Source: Diphasiastrum complanatum (lineage: Eukaryota; Streptophyta; Lycopodiopsida; Lycopodiales; Lycopodiaceae). Taken from it: 64,000 bases of DNA. Location: assembly GCA_029204225.1 (NCBI GenBank), contig CM055106.1:34384361-34448360 (forward strand), read 5' to 3'. Below the pieces are notes generated by a model. The model saw nothing but the letters and a program-made list of their open reading frames with translations, ran no database searches and was not told the DNA's origin. The position numbers and the translations under genes are program-made. Of the stretch, positions 50,751 to 62,459 are shown piece after piece. The number at the start of each line of letters is the position of its first letter. Within the stretch, counting starts at the first letter, position 1.

Positions 50751-51528
50751 ATAAACTTAAATAACACAAAAATGTTTAGAAATCATTTTCAAGAGAATCA
50801 TTTCAAAAATAAATACAATCACCCTCAGAAAGCGATAAAAATGTTACATATATAATTTTGATAAATGTTTTTGCAATGCAATTAGAAATTTTCACTAGAT
50901 TATTTGGATCTAAACTAGCAGATCTTTTAACATTTGTATATATTGGAGCCACTATCGATTCCTGAGTAACTACATCTACCACTACATTATATCGCTGCTC
51001 GACTACGTTTTCCAGGTCATCTTCATCACCCACAATGCCACTAGCAGGTGGGTGAGGCTCCTTATAGAGTGGAACAACACTATCCTCAAAAGGCCCTATC
51101 TTACCCACCTCCTAAAATTCATCTGACAAAACTGAAATTCCAGTTAATCTCATTTTAATAAAATTCACTAAACAATCATCTAATTATATTGTCGCTACAT
51201 GTATGCCCTTTTGGATAGCACATGCACTAGTTGTGCCACTACCACTAAATAAGTCTAAAATTCAATCGACAGGATGTGAAAACATGTAAATTAATTAATT
51301 TATAAGTTGTTATGGCTTTTGATATGGAGAAGCCATAAAACCAGTCATTGGATTTTTTAACTTTTTCGTCACTAGAAAAGTCGAAGTGATTTTTGAAGTC
51401 CAAAATTCTCACAATGTTGTGTACCAATGACCTCTTTCCATCAGTAGAAAGGTAGCTGATTGTTAGATATTCAATTTCGTTACAGAGGTGAGCACCACTA
51501 GAATTTCTCACATTTGTCTTGTACCTAC

Positions 51529-52102
51529 AATTATTCAAGATAAATAGTTTACATCCCTGACGACCACGAAACGAAACGAAAAGAAACGAAACGAAGAAAA
51601 AGAATTCGTGCTGCCAACTGGCAGCTCGATGAACGTGGTGTATTGTACTTCATGCTCAGTTGAAAGAGTTAGCGATAACAAAGAATAACTAACTAGTTGA
51701 TCAGCATTGACTTGTCTTGTAATTTTCTGATTAGATATCTTGTAAACTCCACACAGTGGAGATAAATACACTTTTTGATCAACACAAAAAGATAGATAAA
51801 AACAAGATAGAGAGATGAGAATAGAGAGAATAGTTGTGCATGAAAGTCTGCCAACGAGCAGAACACAACGATTGAGTTGAGTGTCAGGCCGCCAACGAGC
51901 GAGACATTGACCAACTCACTTGAATCTCTAAAACAGATAATACAATTGCTCCTTTCTCCATCTCATTGTTCTCGTCGTCTTGATTGCTCGAATATTTTAT
52001 GTTCTGTGATCTATAGTCGCTTGTTTAGGATCTTGAAGAACTTTTGCAAAAGAAAAATGAAATGAACGTGAACTAAATAGGGTTCGCGACAGTTTCACGA
52101 CA
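51529..52102 (+). repeat. 5' LTR of a plus-strand copia element
   Basis: Matches 54569-55121 (CATCCCTGACGACCAC, CAACTGGCAGCTCGA, CACACAGTGGAGATAAATAC and so on). It ends ...CGACA directly before the primer-binding site. The first 70-odd bases of the 3' copy have no counterpart, so the 5' end is truncated or replaced. Confidence 0.8.
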
Positions 52103-52116
52103 TGGTATCAGAGCCC
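52103..52116 (+). other. Copia primer-binding site
   Basis: TGGTATCAGAGCCC abuts the LTR; initiator tRNA-Met type. Confidence 0.88.
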
Positions 52117-52169
52117 TCCCAGGTTATCACTGCATGATATCTGAACAATGATTATCTAGGCAACACAAT

Positions 52170-53116
52170 ATGGCTACAATGATCCAGACGAGAATAACAA
52201 TCAGTCTTGATGGCAAAAACTACAGAGTATGGAAATTAAAAATCAAAACACTTCTGAAGGGTGAAGGCATCTGGTCGGTGACTGAACTCACAGAGGTGCA
52301 GCCTCTAGAGGGTGACCCGAGGAGAGCTGAGTGGATCAGAAAAGATGAACGTGCAATGATGATCATCATTTTGTCCATCAACGAAGAAATACTCATGCAG
52401 ATTGAAGACTGTGAGAGCAGCCATGAAGCATGGGAAAGACTAAAGTAGAAATATGAAGTGAGGACTGCCGCTTCAGTGATGCATCCTCACAATCAGCTGC
52501 AATCTATACGATGGGATGGCAACCAGTTGGATCAGCATGTTGAGAAGATCATAACGATCTTTGCTAAACTTGCTGCATCTGGATAAGAACACCAGGTCCC
52601 AGCACCACAATAGTTGATGTACTTCAGGAAATCCCTACCTGTGTCCTATCAACCATTGAGAATGCTCATACTAAGCCTACTAGATATAACATTCGAGAGA
52701 GCAATCACTCTTGTCACTAACGAGAGACTCATGAGGGACGAAGGAGAAGGATGCAGTGATTAGGAGAAAGCTCTTTTCACAAAGAGAAGGAAGAAGAACA
52801 AGAACAAGCCCAGATTCAACAGGTGGACACAAAGTCTTCTAGCAGAGGCAATGACAACCAACAATCTTCTTGCTGTGATCATTGTCACAAATTAGGACAC
52901 ACAGCCAATAGATGCTGGTTCAATCCAACAATACCTTGCATGCATTGCAAGAAGAAGGGGCATTCTGCATACGATTGCAGATTCAACCCGAAAAGAAAAA
53001 ACAAAGCTGACAAAGCCAATGTTGCAGAGTTGTCCAAGGATGCAGACAAAGGTGATGAAGCCTTTACGATATTTGATGAAGCTTCAACAAGCTACACTGA
53101 CAATTCACCAGATTGA
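52170..53116 (+). pseudogene. Copia gag
   Basis: Starts M-A-T-M-I-Q-T-R with L-D-G-K-N-Y-R-V-W-K and L-L-K-G-E-G-I-W; the core continues past stops (TAG at about 52446, others to 52760) with L-D-Q-H-V-E-K-I. A shift near 52815 leads to two standard zinc knuckles, CDHCHKLGHTANRC and CMHCKKKGHSAYDC. The final residues run straight into RT: protease, integrase and N-terminal RT are deleted. Confidence 0.85.
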
Positions 53117-54191
53117 TGTAAAGACAGCCTTTTTCCACGAAGATCTAGAGGAAAAAATATTCACGAAGCAGCTTGAAGGATTTGCAGACCCCAACAATAG
53201 ACAATATGTCTGTCGGTTGCAGTGATGCATTTATGGTCTGAAGCAGACATCACGAGCTTGGTACAAGAAGCTCGATAGTCTTCTGAAGTCTCTAGACTTC
53301 ACTCCTACACAACCAGACTGCAATGCCTGTATTAAAAAATTAGGAAAAGATTATGTGATTCTGACTATTTTTGTGGATGACTCTCTAATGATAGGAAACT
53401 CCTTGATGCTTATTAAGGAAACGAAGAGTCAAATTTCTGAAAGTTATGAGATCACAGATTTGGGAGAAGCAACAAAATGCCTTGGGCTGGAGATCAAAAG
53501 AGATCGAATAGAAAGAGAAATACATTTGAGTCAGTCAGAATACGCTCAAAAAGTGCTAAAGTAGTATCGAATGATGGACTGCAAAGAAAAAGCCACACCA
53601 ATGATAGCTAGAGCCAGACTAACGAAGCAGGATTGCCTAAATACAGAGGAGGAGAGACAGAAGATGAAAGGTGTACTCTACCAAAACCTGATCGGTAGTC
53701 TGATGTACCTCACAAGCTATACCAGACCCGATTTGGCTTTCTCTGTTTATGCTTTAAGCCAATTTTCCTCAAATTCTAGCATGGCGCATTGGAAAATGGC
53801 GAAACGAATCCTGCAATATCTGAAAGGGTACCCAAATCATGAGATTAACCTACAAAGCAGACAAAGAAGACAAAGGATTCGAGCTGCACTTCTATAGTGA
53901 TGCAGGCTGGGCAAGCTGCAAAGACAATAGCAAGCCTGTGACAGGAGGATGTTCGATAGCGTGCAGAGCAGCAATCAGCTGGATATGCAAGAAGCAAACC
54001 TTGGTGGCTCAATCCTCATTGCGAAGTTCAATATGTCGCAGCTTCAAAGATGGCGAACGAGGTAGTATGGTTGCAGATGATGTTGGAGGCAATTGGCATA
54101 CCATAAAGAGAACCATGCACGATGATGATGGATTCTCAAAGTGCCATATATCTGTCCCAGGATCCTGTTTTCCATTCAAAGACAAAACATA
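53105..54191 (+). pseudogene. Copia RT (partial) and RNase H
   Basis: Resumes at H-Q-I-D-V-K-T-A-F-F-H, then C-I-Y-G-L-K-Q-T-S-R-A-W-Y, the catalytic I-F-V-D-D-S-L-M-I (family Y-V-D-D), G-S-L-M-Y-L-T-S-Y-T-R-P and, after a shift near 53850, Y-S-D-A-G-W-A-S-C-K-D-N and C-K-K-Q-T-L-V-A-Q-S-S of RNase H. In-frame TGA/TAG occur near 53223 and 53562. The frame is cut at K-T-K-H-I by a MITE-like insertion. Confidence 0.85.
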
Positions 54192-54319
54192 TCATTAGAG
54201 GAGTTCTAAATCCAAAAAAGACCCTTTGTAAAGATTCTTTTTATAGTTTTTCTCAATTTTTTCTTACACATGGACCAAACAAAACAGGGTCTTTTTGGAG
54301 TTCAAAACTCCTCTAATGA
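54192..54319. mobile_element. MITE-like insertion inside copia RNase H
   Basis: 128 bp with imperfect terminal inverted repeats of about 35 bp: TCATTAGAGGAGTT at the left, AACTCCTCTAATGA at the right, then AAAAGACCCT and AGGGTCTTTT inside. The RNase H frame continues after it (H-H-I-R-D-L-I-S-K-G-E-L). No clear target-site duplication. Confidence 0.85.
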
Positions 54320-54497
54320 CCTCTGAAGTACCATCATATCCGAGACTTGATCTCGAAAGGAGAGCTCAAGGTCCTATACATAAAGTCTGAAGACATCATT
54401 GCAGATTTGCTCATGAAGCTGCTTGACAAACCACTCTTCGCAAGGCAAAGAAAGACAATTGGATTGAATACACAAAGTTGCAAGGTTCAAGAGGGAG
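54320..54497 (+). pseudogene. Copia RNase H C-terminus and polypurine tract
   Basis: Encodes S-E-D-I-I-A-D-L-L-M-K-L-L, the A-D-I-F-T-K position with changes. AAGAGGGAG immediately precedes the 3' LTR. Confidence 0.8.
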
Positions 54498-55121
54498 TGT
54501 CAGAAATTTTGAGCTCTTGCAACTTTGTCACGAAGCGAAGCAAAGCGAAGGTCAAAGGAAAAGTATTCAAGATTCATCCCTGACGACCACAGAACGAAAC
54601 GAAGAAAAACAATTCGCGTTGCCAACTGGCAGCTCGACGAGCGTGATGTATTATACTTCACGCTCAGCTGAAAGAGTTAGCGATAATAGAGAATAACTAA
54701 CTAGTTGATTAGCATTGACTTGTCTTGTGATTCTCTGATTAGCTATCTTGTAAACTCCACACAGTGGAGATAAATACACTTTTTGATCAACACGAAAAGA
54801 TAGATAGAAGCAAGATAGAGAGATGAAAATAGAGAAATTAGTTGTGCATGAAAGTCTGCCAACATGCAGAACACAACGATTGAGTTGAGTGTCAGGTCAC
54901 CAACGAGCGAGACACTGACCAACTCACTTGAAACTCTTAAACAGATAATACAATTGCTCTCTTCTCCATCTCATTGTTCTCGTCATCTTGATTGCTCAAA
55001 TCTTTTATGTTTTGTGATCTGTAGTCGCTTGTTTAGGATCCTGAAGAACTTCCACAGAAGAAAAACGAAACGAACGCGAATAGAATAGGGTTTGCGACAG
55101 ATTTGCGACAGTTTTGCAACA
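54498..55121 (+). repeat. 3' LTR of the plus-strand copia element
   Basis: TGTCAGAAATTTTGAGC ... TTTTGCAACA, 624 bp, TG...CA ends, homologous to the 5' LTR with many substitutions and small indels, so the insertion is not recent. Confidence 0.85.
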
Positions 55122-56069
55122 CTCCATAGTCAAATGGACTGGCTGAAAGGAAGAACATGACCTTAGTTTGAGTTTGTGAAATGCATGATCACTCATGTTT
55201 CATTGCCCAAATCGTATTGGCAACATGTTGTATCGACAACGACCTATGTGCAAAATCGATATATAACTAAGTTGACAACAAGACTCCTTATAAAGTTTGG
55301 ACTGGGTCCAAACCTTCATAAAAGCATTTAAGAGTCTTTGGATACACTGCCTATGCTCATCTCTCAGGACTAATTTTGTTGGCTACTGTTCTTCTAATGG
55401 AATGTATCGATTGTAGAATATTGAAACCTGAAAAGGGATGTGAATTTGATTGAAGATTAGTTTGTTTATCTAAAGGAAAAGGACCATATGCAGTCTATAA
55501 ATTTTGTCTAGACAACAAATGCATATTGAAATACCATTTTGATTCCTTCAAGTAGTCAGCCTGTATAGTCAAATTTAGAGGACGATGAAGAAGCTACAAC
55601 TCAAGACCAACGGACACAAAGTTGAATTTCGTAATTAGAAGCTCCAACTAGAAGACCAACAAGGATTCAAACTCATTCTGTTCGATACACCGAAGAGTTT
55701 ACTCACTATTCTATACAAGAGCCGACCACAGTGGAAGAAGCAATGTCACAGGCCAATTCGGAAGTTTGGAGGGAAGCTATGGACGGAGTGTCACCAAGCC
55801 GCCTATAGACAAAAAAGTCATCGATTACAAATGGATCTTTAAGATCAATCCTAGATTTCACTCAAGGAGCAAGCACATTGAGATTAAGTACCACTATATC
55901 AGGAGCAAAATACTCAACAAAGAGGTAACTCTGAAATTCTTCAAAACTTAGTACATGGCAACTAATATTTTTACAAAAGAATTAACTCATGAAAAACTCA
56001 AATTTTTTTGTGCTATCTTGAATCTAATAATCAAGAAATTCAAGGATCCAAATTAACGGGAGGTGTTGG
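55122..56069 (+). pseudogene. Older copia remnant: integrase, RT start, RNase H end
   Basis: Broken frames include G-L-A-E-R-K-N-M-T-L (integrase), K-T-P-Y-K-V-W-T-G-S-K-P-S, L-R-V-F-G-Y-T-A-Y-A-H, V-E-E-A-M-S-Q-A-N (RT start) and K-H-I-E-I-K-Y-H-Y-I-R then T-N-I-F-T-K-E-L (RNase H end). Much of RT is missing. It begins at the edge of the LTR ending 55121 in the middle of the integrase, as if the other element had inserted there. A purine run ACGGGAGG ends at 56069. Confidence 0.75.
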
Positions 56070-56300
56070 ATATATCTCCTCTCCATCCCTTATCTCATTG
56101 CTAATCTAGATCCATTCATTTGTTGTGTAAATACTTGTACAACCGCACACTCTACAGAAATATGCTAGTTTTCTAATAGACTACAGAAATACAAAGGATC
56201 GACATTACGGTACTATCAATCTGAGTATCATCATCTATACAAGTATTGACATTACCGAACTATCAATCTGAGTATCATCATCTATACAACTATCTTCATT
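56070..56300 (+). repeat. LTR start with internal 47-bp duplication
   Basis: TGTTGGATATATCTCC follows the polypurine run. Within it GACATTAC(G/C)G(T/A)ACTATCAATC units begin at 56201 and 56248. The right end is undefined. 56301-56683 has no clear feature. Confidence 0.55.
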
Positions 56301-56683
56301 GACTATACGGCCGATGTTAGAGTGGAATATCAAATGGATGATCAGCCCACGACTTGAGTGCAGCTCTGAACCATCATTGTCCATAACAATTTACCTATCA
56401 TCAGTGTTGAGTTTCTAAACTGTTGAAGATCTGTCAGATTCAGTTGAGCCAAGGACCATTTCTTTCAAACCTTATGAAAGTTGCAACCGCATGACAAAGA
56501 TAAGGAGTTGGCATTCAACGTACCTATTGACCATTGAAGATTGTTCTTTGCTACAAACTCCCAACACAGACCTGCGCTGTCCTGCATGAGAGAGGATGTT
56601 CCATCGCTACAGTCAGAGCCCTCTATGAACTGATGAAAAAAACCAACTGGCTGCTTAAAGAACGTTTCAGCCTCACATGATGA

Positions 56684-57177
56684 CTATGCCACAAGCGTTT
56701 GCTTCTTGCACACCCAGCTTATGATGCCATCACATATCAGAAAACATCCACCAGTCATAGATTTGTTGTCATCTTTACAATTTGCCCAGCTTGCATCACT
56801 ATAAGCTTGAAGAGTCAGACTACCTTGTTTATCATATGTAATACCTTCATTGGAGGTCCTCTTTAAATATTGTAGAATCCTTTTTGCCATTTGCCAATGG
56901 ACCTTTCCTGGTTGCTTGAGAACTGGCTCAGGGAGTATACTACAAATGCAATATCAGGTCATGTACACACAGTTAAGTACATAAGAATTCCAAGCAAATT
57001 TCGATAAGGTGTCCTTGCCATTTCTTTTTGCTCTTCGTCTGTTTGTGGGCAGTCTGCTTTGGTGAGAATAGCACCAGGCTCCATAGGAGTTGCTAGTTCT
57101 TTGCTTCCCTCCATATTGTAATCATTTATCATCTGCAGTATGTATTTGGTCTGTTTTAATTGCAATGTCCCTCGCAT
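56684..57177 (-). pseudogene. Copia (minus) RNase H part
   Basis: Element-sense: G-T-L-Q-L-K-Q-T-K-Y-I, G-I-L-M-Y-L-T-V-C-T, then A-K-R-I-L-Q-Y-L-K-R-T and Y-S-D-A-S-W-A-N-C-K-D-D, C-K-K-Q-T-L-V-A. It then stops at a TAG, with S-S-C-E-A-E just past it. The C-terminal RNase H and the 3' LTR are missing. Confidence 0.82.
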
Positions 57178-57187
57178 CTGTTTGAGT

Positions 57188-58328
57188 TTACTGGAATCTT
57201 AAAGTTTTCAAAAATTTGTCTAACTTCTGATACCAGGCTCTTGCAGCCTGTTTCAGACCGTAAATGCACCTATTTAGCTTACACACAAAATCTGGGTGCT
57301 CATTGTCCTGAAAACCCTCAGGTTGTCTCATGTATATCTCTTCTTCTAAATCACCATGCAGAAATGCCATTTTTACATCAATCTCATGGATTTCTAAGTC
57401 ATGCTTAGTTGCAAAGGCAAGTAGCAATCTAATGCTTGTCATTTTTACGACTGGGGAGAATGTCTCTGTAAAATATTTTGCATATTTTTGAGAGTACCCC
57501 TTAGCTACTAATCTTGCTTTGTAGCGTTCAGTGGTTCCGTCTTCCTTAGTCTTCATCTTATACACTCACTTGCTGTCAATTATTTTTCGTCCTTCTGGCA
57601 ACTTAAACAGACTCCAGGCTTGGTTCTTTCTCATTAATTTCTTCTTCCATTGCATATTGCCATTCAGCATTTGCATCGCTGCTTACTACCTCTTGATAGC
57701 TCATGTGGTCCTCTGTGATGTCGCAGAAATCTTCCTCAAGGATGATGCTCGCTTCAGCATTCTCAATTACCTTCCTTGATGGTTTTTGACTCCTGATAGT
57801 TTGCTGCATTTTCTCTACTTCAGGTTGTTGCTTAGGTTGAAACATTTCCTCATTCTGATTTTCCTCTACAACTTCCTGCTCTACCTGCGCTGCATGAGGA
57901 TCTTCAACATGTTGTTTCCCGTCTGCAACCTGAGTTGGCATTGGACAATAACGTTCTATTATTTCCATGTTGGATTTGTTGGATGTTTCATTCAGATCTT
58001 CTTTGTTAAACATCACATCTCTGCTCACTAGAATCTTCTTGCTGATTGGATCATACAGTCTATATCCATGATAATCCGGTGAGTATCCAATAAGCAGAGT
58101 CTTTTGAGATCGTTCATCAAGCTTTGATCTCTTCTTTTCTGGCACATGCATATATGCCACACATCCAAACACTCTTATGTGAGAGAGGTTTGGCTTCTTT
58201 CCGGTCCACACTTCCAAAGGAGTTTTTCCTTCACTGTTGTGATTGATGTTCGGTTCTGGAGATATACTGATGTAGCCACTGCTTCTGCCTAGAATTCCTT
58301 CCCTAATCCTAATTGTGCTAACATACAT
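57188..58328 (-). pseudogene. Copia (minus) integrase C-terminus and RT
   Basis: Two blocks. 58328-57603: T-P-L-E-V-W-T-G-K-K-P-N, V-F-G-C-V-A-Y-M-H-V and a Gln/Glu-rich linker, ending just before the RT. 57565-57188: R-L-V-A-K-G-Y-S-Q, F-S-P-V-V-K-M-T-S-I-R, I-D-V-K-M-A-F-L-H-G-D-L, Y-G-L-K-Q-A-A-R-A-W-Y. The RT then jumps to 57177, skipping the roughly 60-70 residues that hold the catalytic Y-V-D-D. Confidence 0.85.
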
Positions 58329-59120
58329 CTGGCCGCATTCATGATTGTGCGATTTCTCCTTTCCGCTCCTCCATTGTGCTGGGGAGTATAAGGCACTGTG
58401 TAATGCCTGACAATCCCTTCTTTCTTGCAGAAATCCTTGAACTCATCACTTATAAATTCTCCTCCATTGTCGCTCCTTAGAATCTTCCGCTTTTTGCCTG
58501 TTTGTTTTTCTACAAAGGATTTGAAGTCTTTGAAAACTTTGAATGCTTGTCCCTTTTTCTTCAAGAAATAGATGAATGTCATACGACTATGATCATCTAT
58601 AAATGCCATGAAGTATCTTGACCCAGATAGTGAGTTGACCTTCATGGGTCCACACAGATCAGTGTGCACAAGTTTCAGTATTGTGTTTGTACAATCACTC
58701 TTCTCATTGAATGCTTCATGGTGCTGCTTTTCAATTGCACATGGTTGACAGAAGCTCAAGTCAGTGCCTTTTACTCACATGTTTCCCAACACTCTCATAC
58801 TCATATGGCCCATCCTTTTGTGCCATGATTCGTTGTTGCTCTGGTTGCTTGCAGAAATAAGTGCTTCCTCATGCTTGTCTGCAATAGAAGCACAATACAG
58901 ATTTCCCTTCCTGGGGGCAGTGACAACAACTCTCTTTGTCTTGTTGTCATATACCCTGCATGCATCAGATTCAAAGCTAATAGTCAGTCCAAGATCTGTC
59001 ATCTTGGCCACTAACAAGAGATCCTTCCTTAATGTTGGAACATACAAGGCTCCAGTCAGACACTGGTCCTCTTCCTGGGTCCTCAAACAGATAGTTCATG
59101 TTCCCTTCACCTCATGTTGA
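58289..59120 (-). pseudogene. Copia (minus) GAG-pre-integrase and integrase core
   Basis: Zinc-binding part W-H-K-R-M-G-H with C-Q-P-C, then the DDE core: H-T-D-L-C-G-P-M (first Asp), S-D-N-G-G-E-F (second), G-G-A-E-R-R-N-R-T (Glu). One TGA-type break lies near 58770 between the zinc domain halves, and a stop near 58289. Integrase joins the cDNA ends to host DNA. The catalytic residues remain. Confidence 0.88.
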
Positions 59121-59155
59121 CTGTTGTCGCCCAACATTACCTTCTTAGGTTCTGT

Positions 59156-60136
59156 TCAGGGTACAAATGTCTCCATTATCTCCTTTCTCCAGGTTATATG
59201 TGCAGTGGCACCTGAGTCCACTATTATGCTGGAGCTTTGGTCGCTTGTGATGTGCACAACATCACTTGTAATCTCTGCAAAATAGGCCTTCTCTTTCTCA
59301 TGATCACTTTCTTGATTTGAGGACTCAGCTACGTGTGCACTTTCGTTGGCTAACCTCTTTCTGCATTCATTTGCAAAATGGCCCAACTTGTTGCAGTAGA
59401 AGCAATGTACTTGGGTTTTATCAAACCTCTTTCTTTGCTATTGCTCGTCCCTTTTGCTTCCTTGATCAGATTTATTCTTATCCCTTGTTTTGACATAATT
59501 GGGATTACACTTGCCCTTCTGCTTTATGAACATTGCTCTTTCGTCATTTTCCACTTCAGCTTCTTGTCACATAAGCTTTTCTTCTACAACTGCCTTCGCT
59601 GCATCCTCAAAGGTCATATTCGTAGTCCTCATCAGAATTGTCCTAAGAGACTGATATAATATTGGTAGAGACTTTACAAAAAATAAAAATTGTTGCATAG
59701 CAGGGATCTGATATTGCTCTCCTGCTGCACTTAGTTGATCAAAGATTTCTTTCATCTTGCTCACATGCTCTTCCAAGTCTTCACCATCCCACCTCATTGT
59801 CAGCAACTGGTTGCTTAAGTGCAAGACTTGAGTTCTAGATTTTTTCTCAAAACTGGTCTCCAAGTAGTCCCAAATCTCTTTGCTGGTGTTGCATGACACT
59901 GTGGTCATCAAAATTTCTTCTGAAAGTGACAGAGAAATCATAGAAGCTGCATTGTCATCCTGTTTTCTCCATTCGTTGAGTGCTCTTGCATCCCCGTCCT
60001 CTGGAATTGGATTGGTTCCATCTACTAGGTTCCATAGTCCTTCACCTTTCAACAATGTCTTCATCTTGTGTTTCCAGAATCTATAGTTTGTGTTATCAAG
60101 AACAATGCTAATTTTTTGCAGTATACTTGAGGCCAT
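59156..60136 (-). pseudogene. Copia (minus) gag and protease
   Basis: Gag from ATG 60136 (M-A-S-S-I-L-Q-K) runs 189 codons intact with L-L-K-G-E-G-L-W-N-L-V and L-S-N-Q-L-L-T-M-R-W-D-G-E-D-L. After stops near 59567 and 59440 it continues with one zinc knuckle CFYCNKLGHFANEC and the protease S-I-I-V-D-S-G-A-T-A-H-I-T. Gag is the best preserved part of this element. Confidence 0.88.
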
Positions 60137-60262
60137 TTTCAGATGTCCTCTCAGGCAGACGGGTCAAATAGAGTTGAATCAGTGGGTCGGAATCACTGTT
60201 TTGAGTTGATATAATAGGTGTCTCAGTTTTCTACTTCAAGTAGACATGGGCAGCATCATCAT

Positions 60263-60275
60263 GGCTCTGATACCA
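60263..60275 (-). other. Copia (minus) primer-binding site
   Basis: Reverse complement TGGTATCAGAGCC, 127 bp upstream of the gag ATG, abutting the LTR that starts at 60276. Confidence 0.88.
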
Positions 60276-60607
60276 TGACGGAAAGAAGAATGTGAATATT
60301 TGATCGATTTGCTGGTGCCCACACAGCTGCCACTGACTGTTTACATACGTAAGCCACATCTAGGTTTGGCCATTGAATATTATGTATTCTTCTGCAACCT
60401 CATAACAAAATGAAAGGACAAATATTATGAAAGAGAAGCAGAAACTTCGAAGTCAGTGCTGACACACATGTCAATCTGAACAGTGGATCGTCCTACTGCC
60501 TGTAGAGATTCAGAGCTTATGGAGAAGTTCCTACCAGCTAGTGTTCCTGACTATGAAATGATAGAGAACCAAGTTATGAAAACCTGCACGATCATACATG
60601 TGTTCTA
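60276..60607 (-). repeat. 5' LTR (part) of the 56.7-60.1 kb copia
   Basis: Begins TGACGGAAAG in plus orientation, next to the primer-binding site. It is cut at 60608 by the LTR of the next copia, so the outer end is not seen. Confidence 0.6.
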
Positions 60608-61458
60608 TGTCAATTTTAAGAGAAAAAGGACAAATATTGATTGTACTATCAATTATTAAGAGTTATTGATTGTTTAATCCAAAGATCTATCAAGTTCTAG
60701 ATGTTAGATCTTGATCTAGATGCTTTACACTATGATTTAAGCAAGAGCAATGGATCAAATGATCAAACACACGGATGGGCGGCCTCACACGTGTGGAGGA
60801 CAGTACTTATACGGCCTGTTTACAGAGAGTAAAGTACATTAATTTACAAATGCATTTCATTCATCAAAACTCAAGACAAATGTGGAAATCTCAACAAAAC
60901 TAGAATTTGCCAATGTCACATCAACTTGTTATTGATTTGGTTGATCTCTTTATAGATCAAGTACATCCACGAGCTGTGTACTATCCAGCAGGCCTTCACA
61001 CGTGTGAAGAGTGCCTAGTCATCTAGATCCACCAATGGGAGTCATATGTGCTCATTTCCCAAAGTTGACTATTCTCTTTGGCTAGAAAATAAAAAGCTAG
61101 TCTTCAACAGTTATAGGAATATTCCCTATAAAATAGGATCTAATGGAATCTTCCTATCTTATCTTCTAGAAGCTTATCCACACGTGTGAATGGTATCTTG
61201 ACATGTGTGAGTAATAACTCATTCACATGGAAGTCCAATCTATTTACAAAAAGTTTGACCAATTTGACCATTTTCAAGATTCTACTCAAAGGTCAATTTC
61301 ACACTAGGGAGATCAAGCTAAAACCAATCTAACTTAATAAAAATGACTTATGTACATTCTTTCACACGTGGGAACAGACTCCACATGTGTGAGATCCTAT
61401 CAAGCTCAAATAACTTGAGATCTACAAGATACAACAAGTTGGAAGTGATATTTTAACA
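60608..61458 (-). repeat. 3' LTR of the rightmost copia element
   Basis: TGTCAATTTTAAG at 60608 to TTTTAACA at 61458, 851 bp. In element sense AGTGAGGAGGAG is the polypurine tract just before it. The first 97 bases match the LTR at 63904 with six differences. CACACGTGTG occurs at 60786, 60997 and 61179, with near-variants at about 61363 and 61382. Confidence 0.88.
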
Positions 61459-61471
61459 CTCCTCCTCACTT

Positions 61472-62361
61472 CTAACTTGGCAAGTCTGATGTACACATAT
61501 CTACAACTCCAAGAGCATTTCTTAACTTGAAAAATGAATCTTTAGCCAAAGGTTTGGTTAAGATATCAACTATGCACTCGGATGAAGGCACATGATGAAG
61601 TTGAACCTCCTTGGATTGCACCTTCTCCCTCACAAAGTGATGAGCTATCTCAATATGCTTTGTTCTAGCATGGAAGATCGGATTGGTAGCAATTCGTTGA
61701 GAAGCTTGATTGTCAAAATAGATGCAAGGGACCTCCTCGGCCTTTAGCACTTGAAGCTCCACCAAAAGTCTTCTTAGCCATGGGAGTTCTTTGACTGTTG
61801 AAGTCAATGCCTTGTACCAGGCTTCACAAGAGGAAATAGAAATTGTATCTTGCTTTTTGGAAAGCCAAGATATCACTCCTCCACAAAGAAAAGTGACCCC
61901 TTTGCTTTCCTTTCTCAAAGTATGTGAGCCTTGAAGGCTCGACCTTGCTCCTTGTGGATCTTCTCGGCTCCTTTGGCCACCCCATTTTGTTGGGGGGTGT
62001 AAGGACAAGTGAGTTCTCTCTTAATGCCATTGATCTCACAAAAGTCTCTCATCTTGTTGGAGATATACTCTCCTCCATTATCACATCTTAGAAATTTAAT
62101 GCAAGAACTAAGTTGCTTTACCACTAGAGACTTAAACTTTACAAAAGCTTCATATACAAGGCTTTTCTTAGGCAATAATTCAATCCAAGTGTATCTAGTA
62201 CAATCATCAATAAAAGTCACATACATTAAAGCTCCTCCATTACTTTCATGAGAAAAAGTATGTACATCCGAATGGATAAGATCTAAAGGTGAGGTAGATC
62301 TTGTTAAAGATCTCTTGTAGAAAGTCTTGTGTGACTTTGCAAGGCCACATGCCTCACACAC
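61472..62361 (-). pseudogene. Rightmost copia: integrase fused to RNase H, no RT
   Basis: Element-sense from 62361: C-E-A-C-G-L-A-K-S-H, H-S-D-V-H-T-F, C-D-N-G-G-E-Y-I, T-P-Q-Q-N-G-V-A (integrase; the Glu region is altered to A-K-G-A-E-K). After two stops near 61910-61875, I-S-W-L-S-K-K-Q-D-T-I-S-I-S-S-C-E and F-D-N-Q-A-S, H-A-R-T-K-H-I-E-I, C-I-V-D-I-L-T-K-P-L (RNase H) follow directly. The entire RT is missing. Confidence 0.85.
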
Positions 62362-62459
62362 TTTGCCACACTTCTTGAAAGATTTTGGTAGGCCGAGAGT
62401 AGCTCCTTTGATGCCATGGATTCCATTGATTGAAGATTAGGATGGCCCAATCTTTTGTG

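Noticed and set aside
51245-51538. 97-codon minus-strand frame next to the copia LTR
   Set aside because: Unrecognised and without splice or promoter context; adjoining frames are closed. Not strong enough to call a gene.
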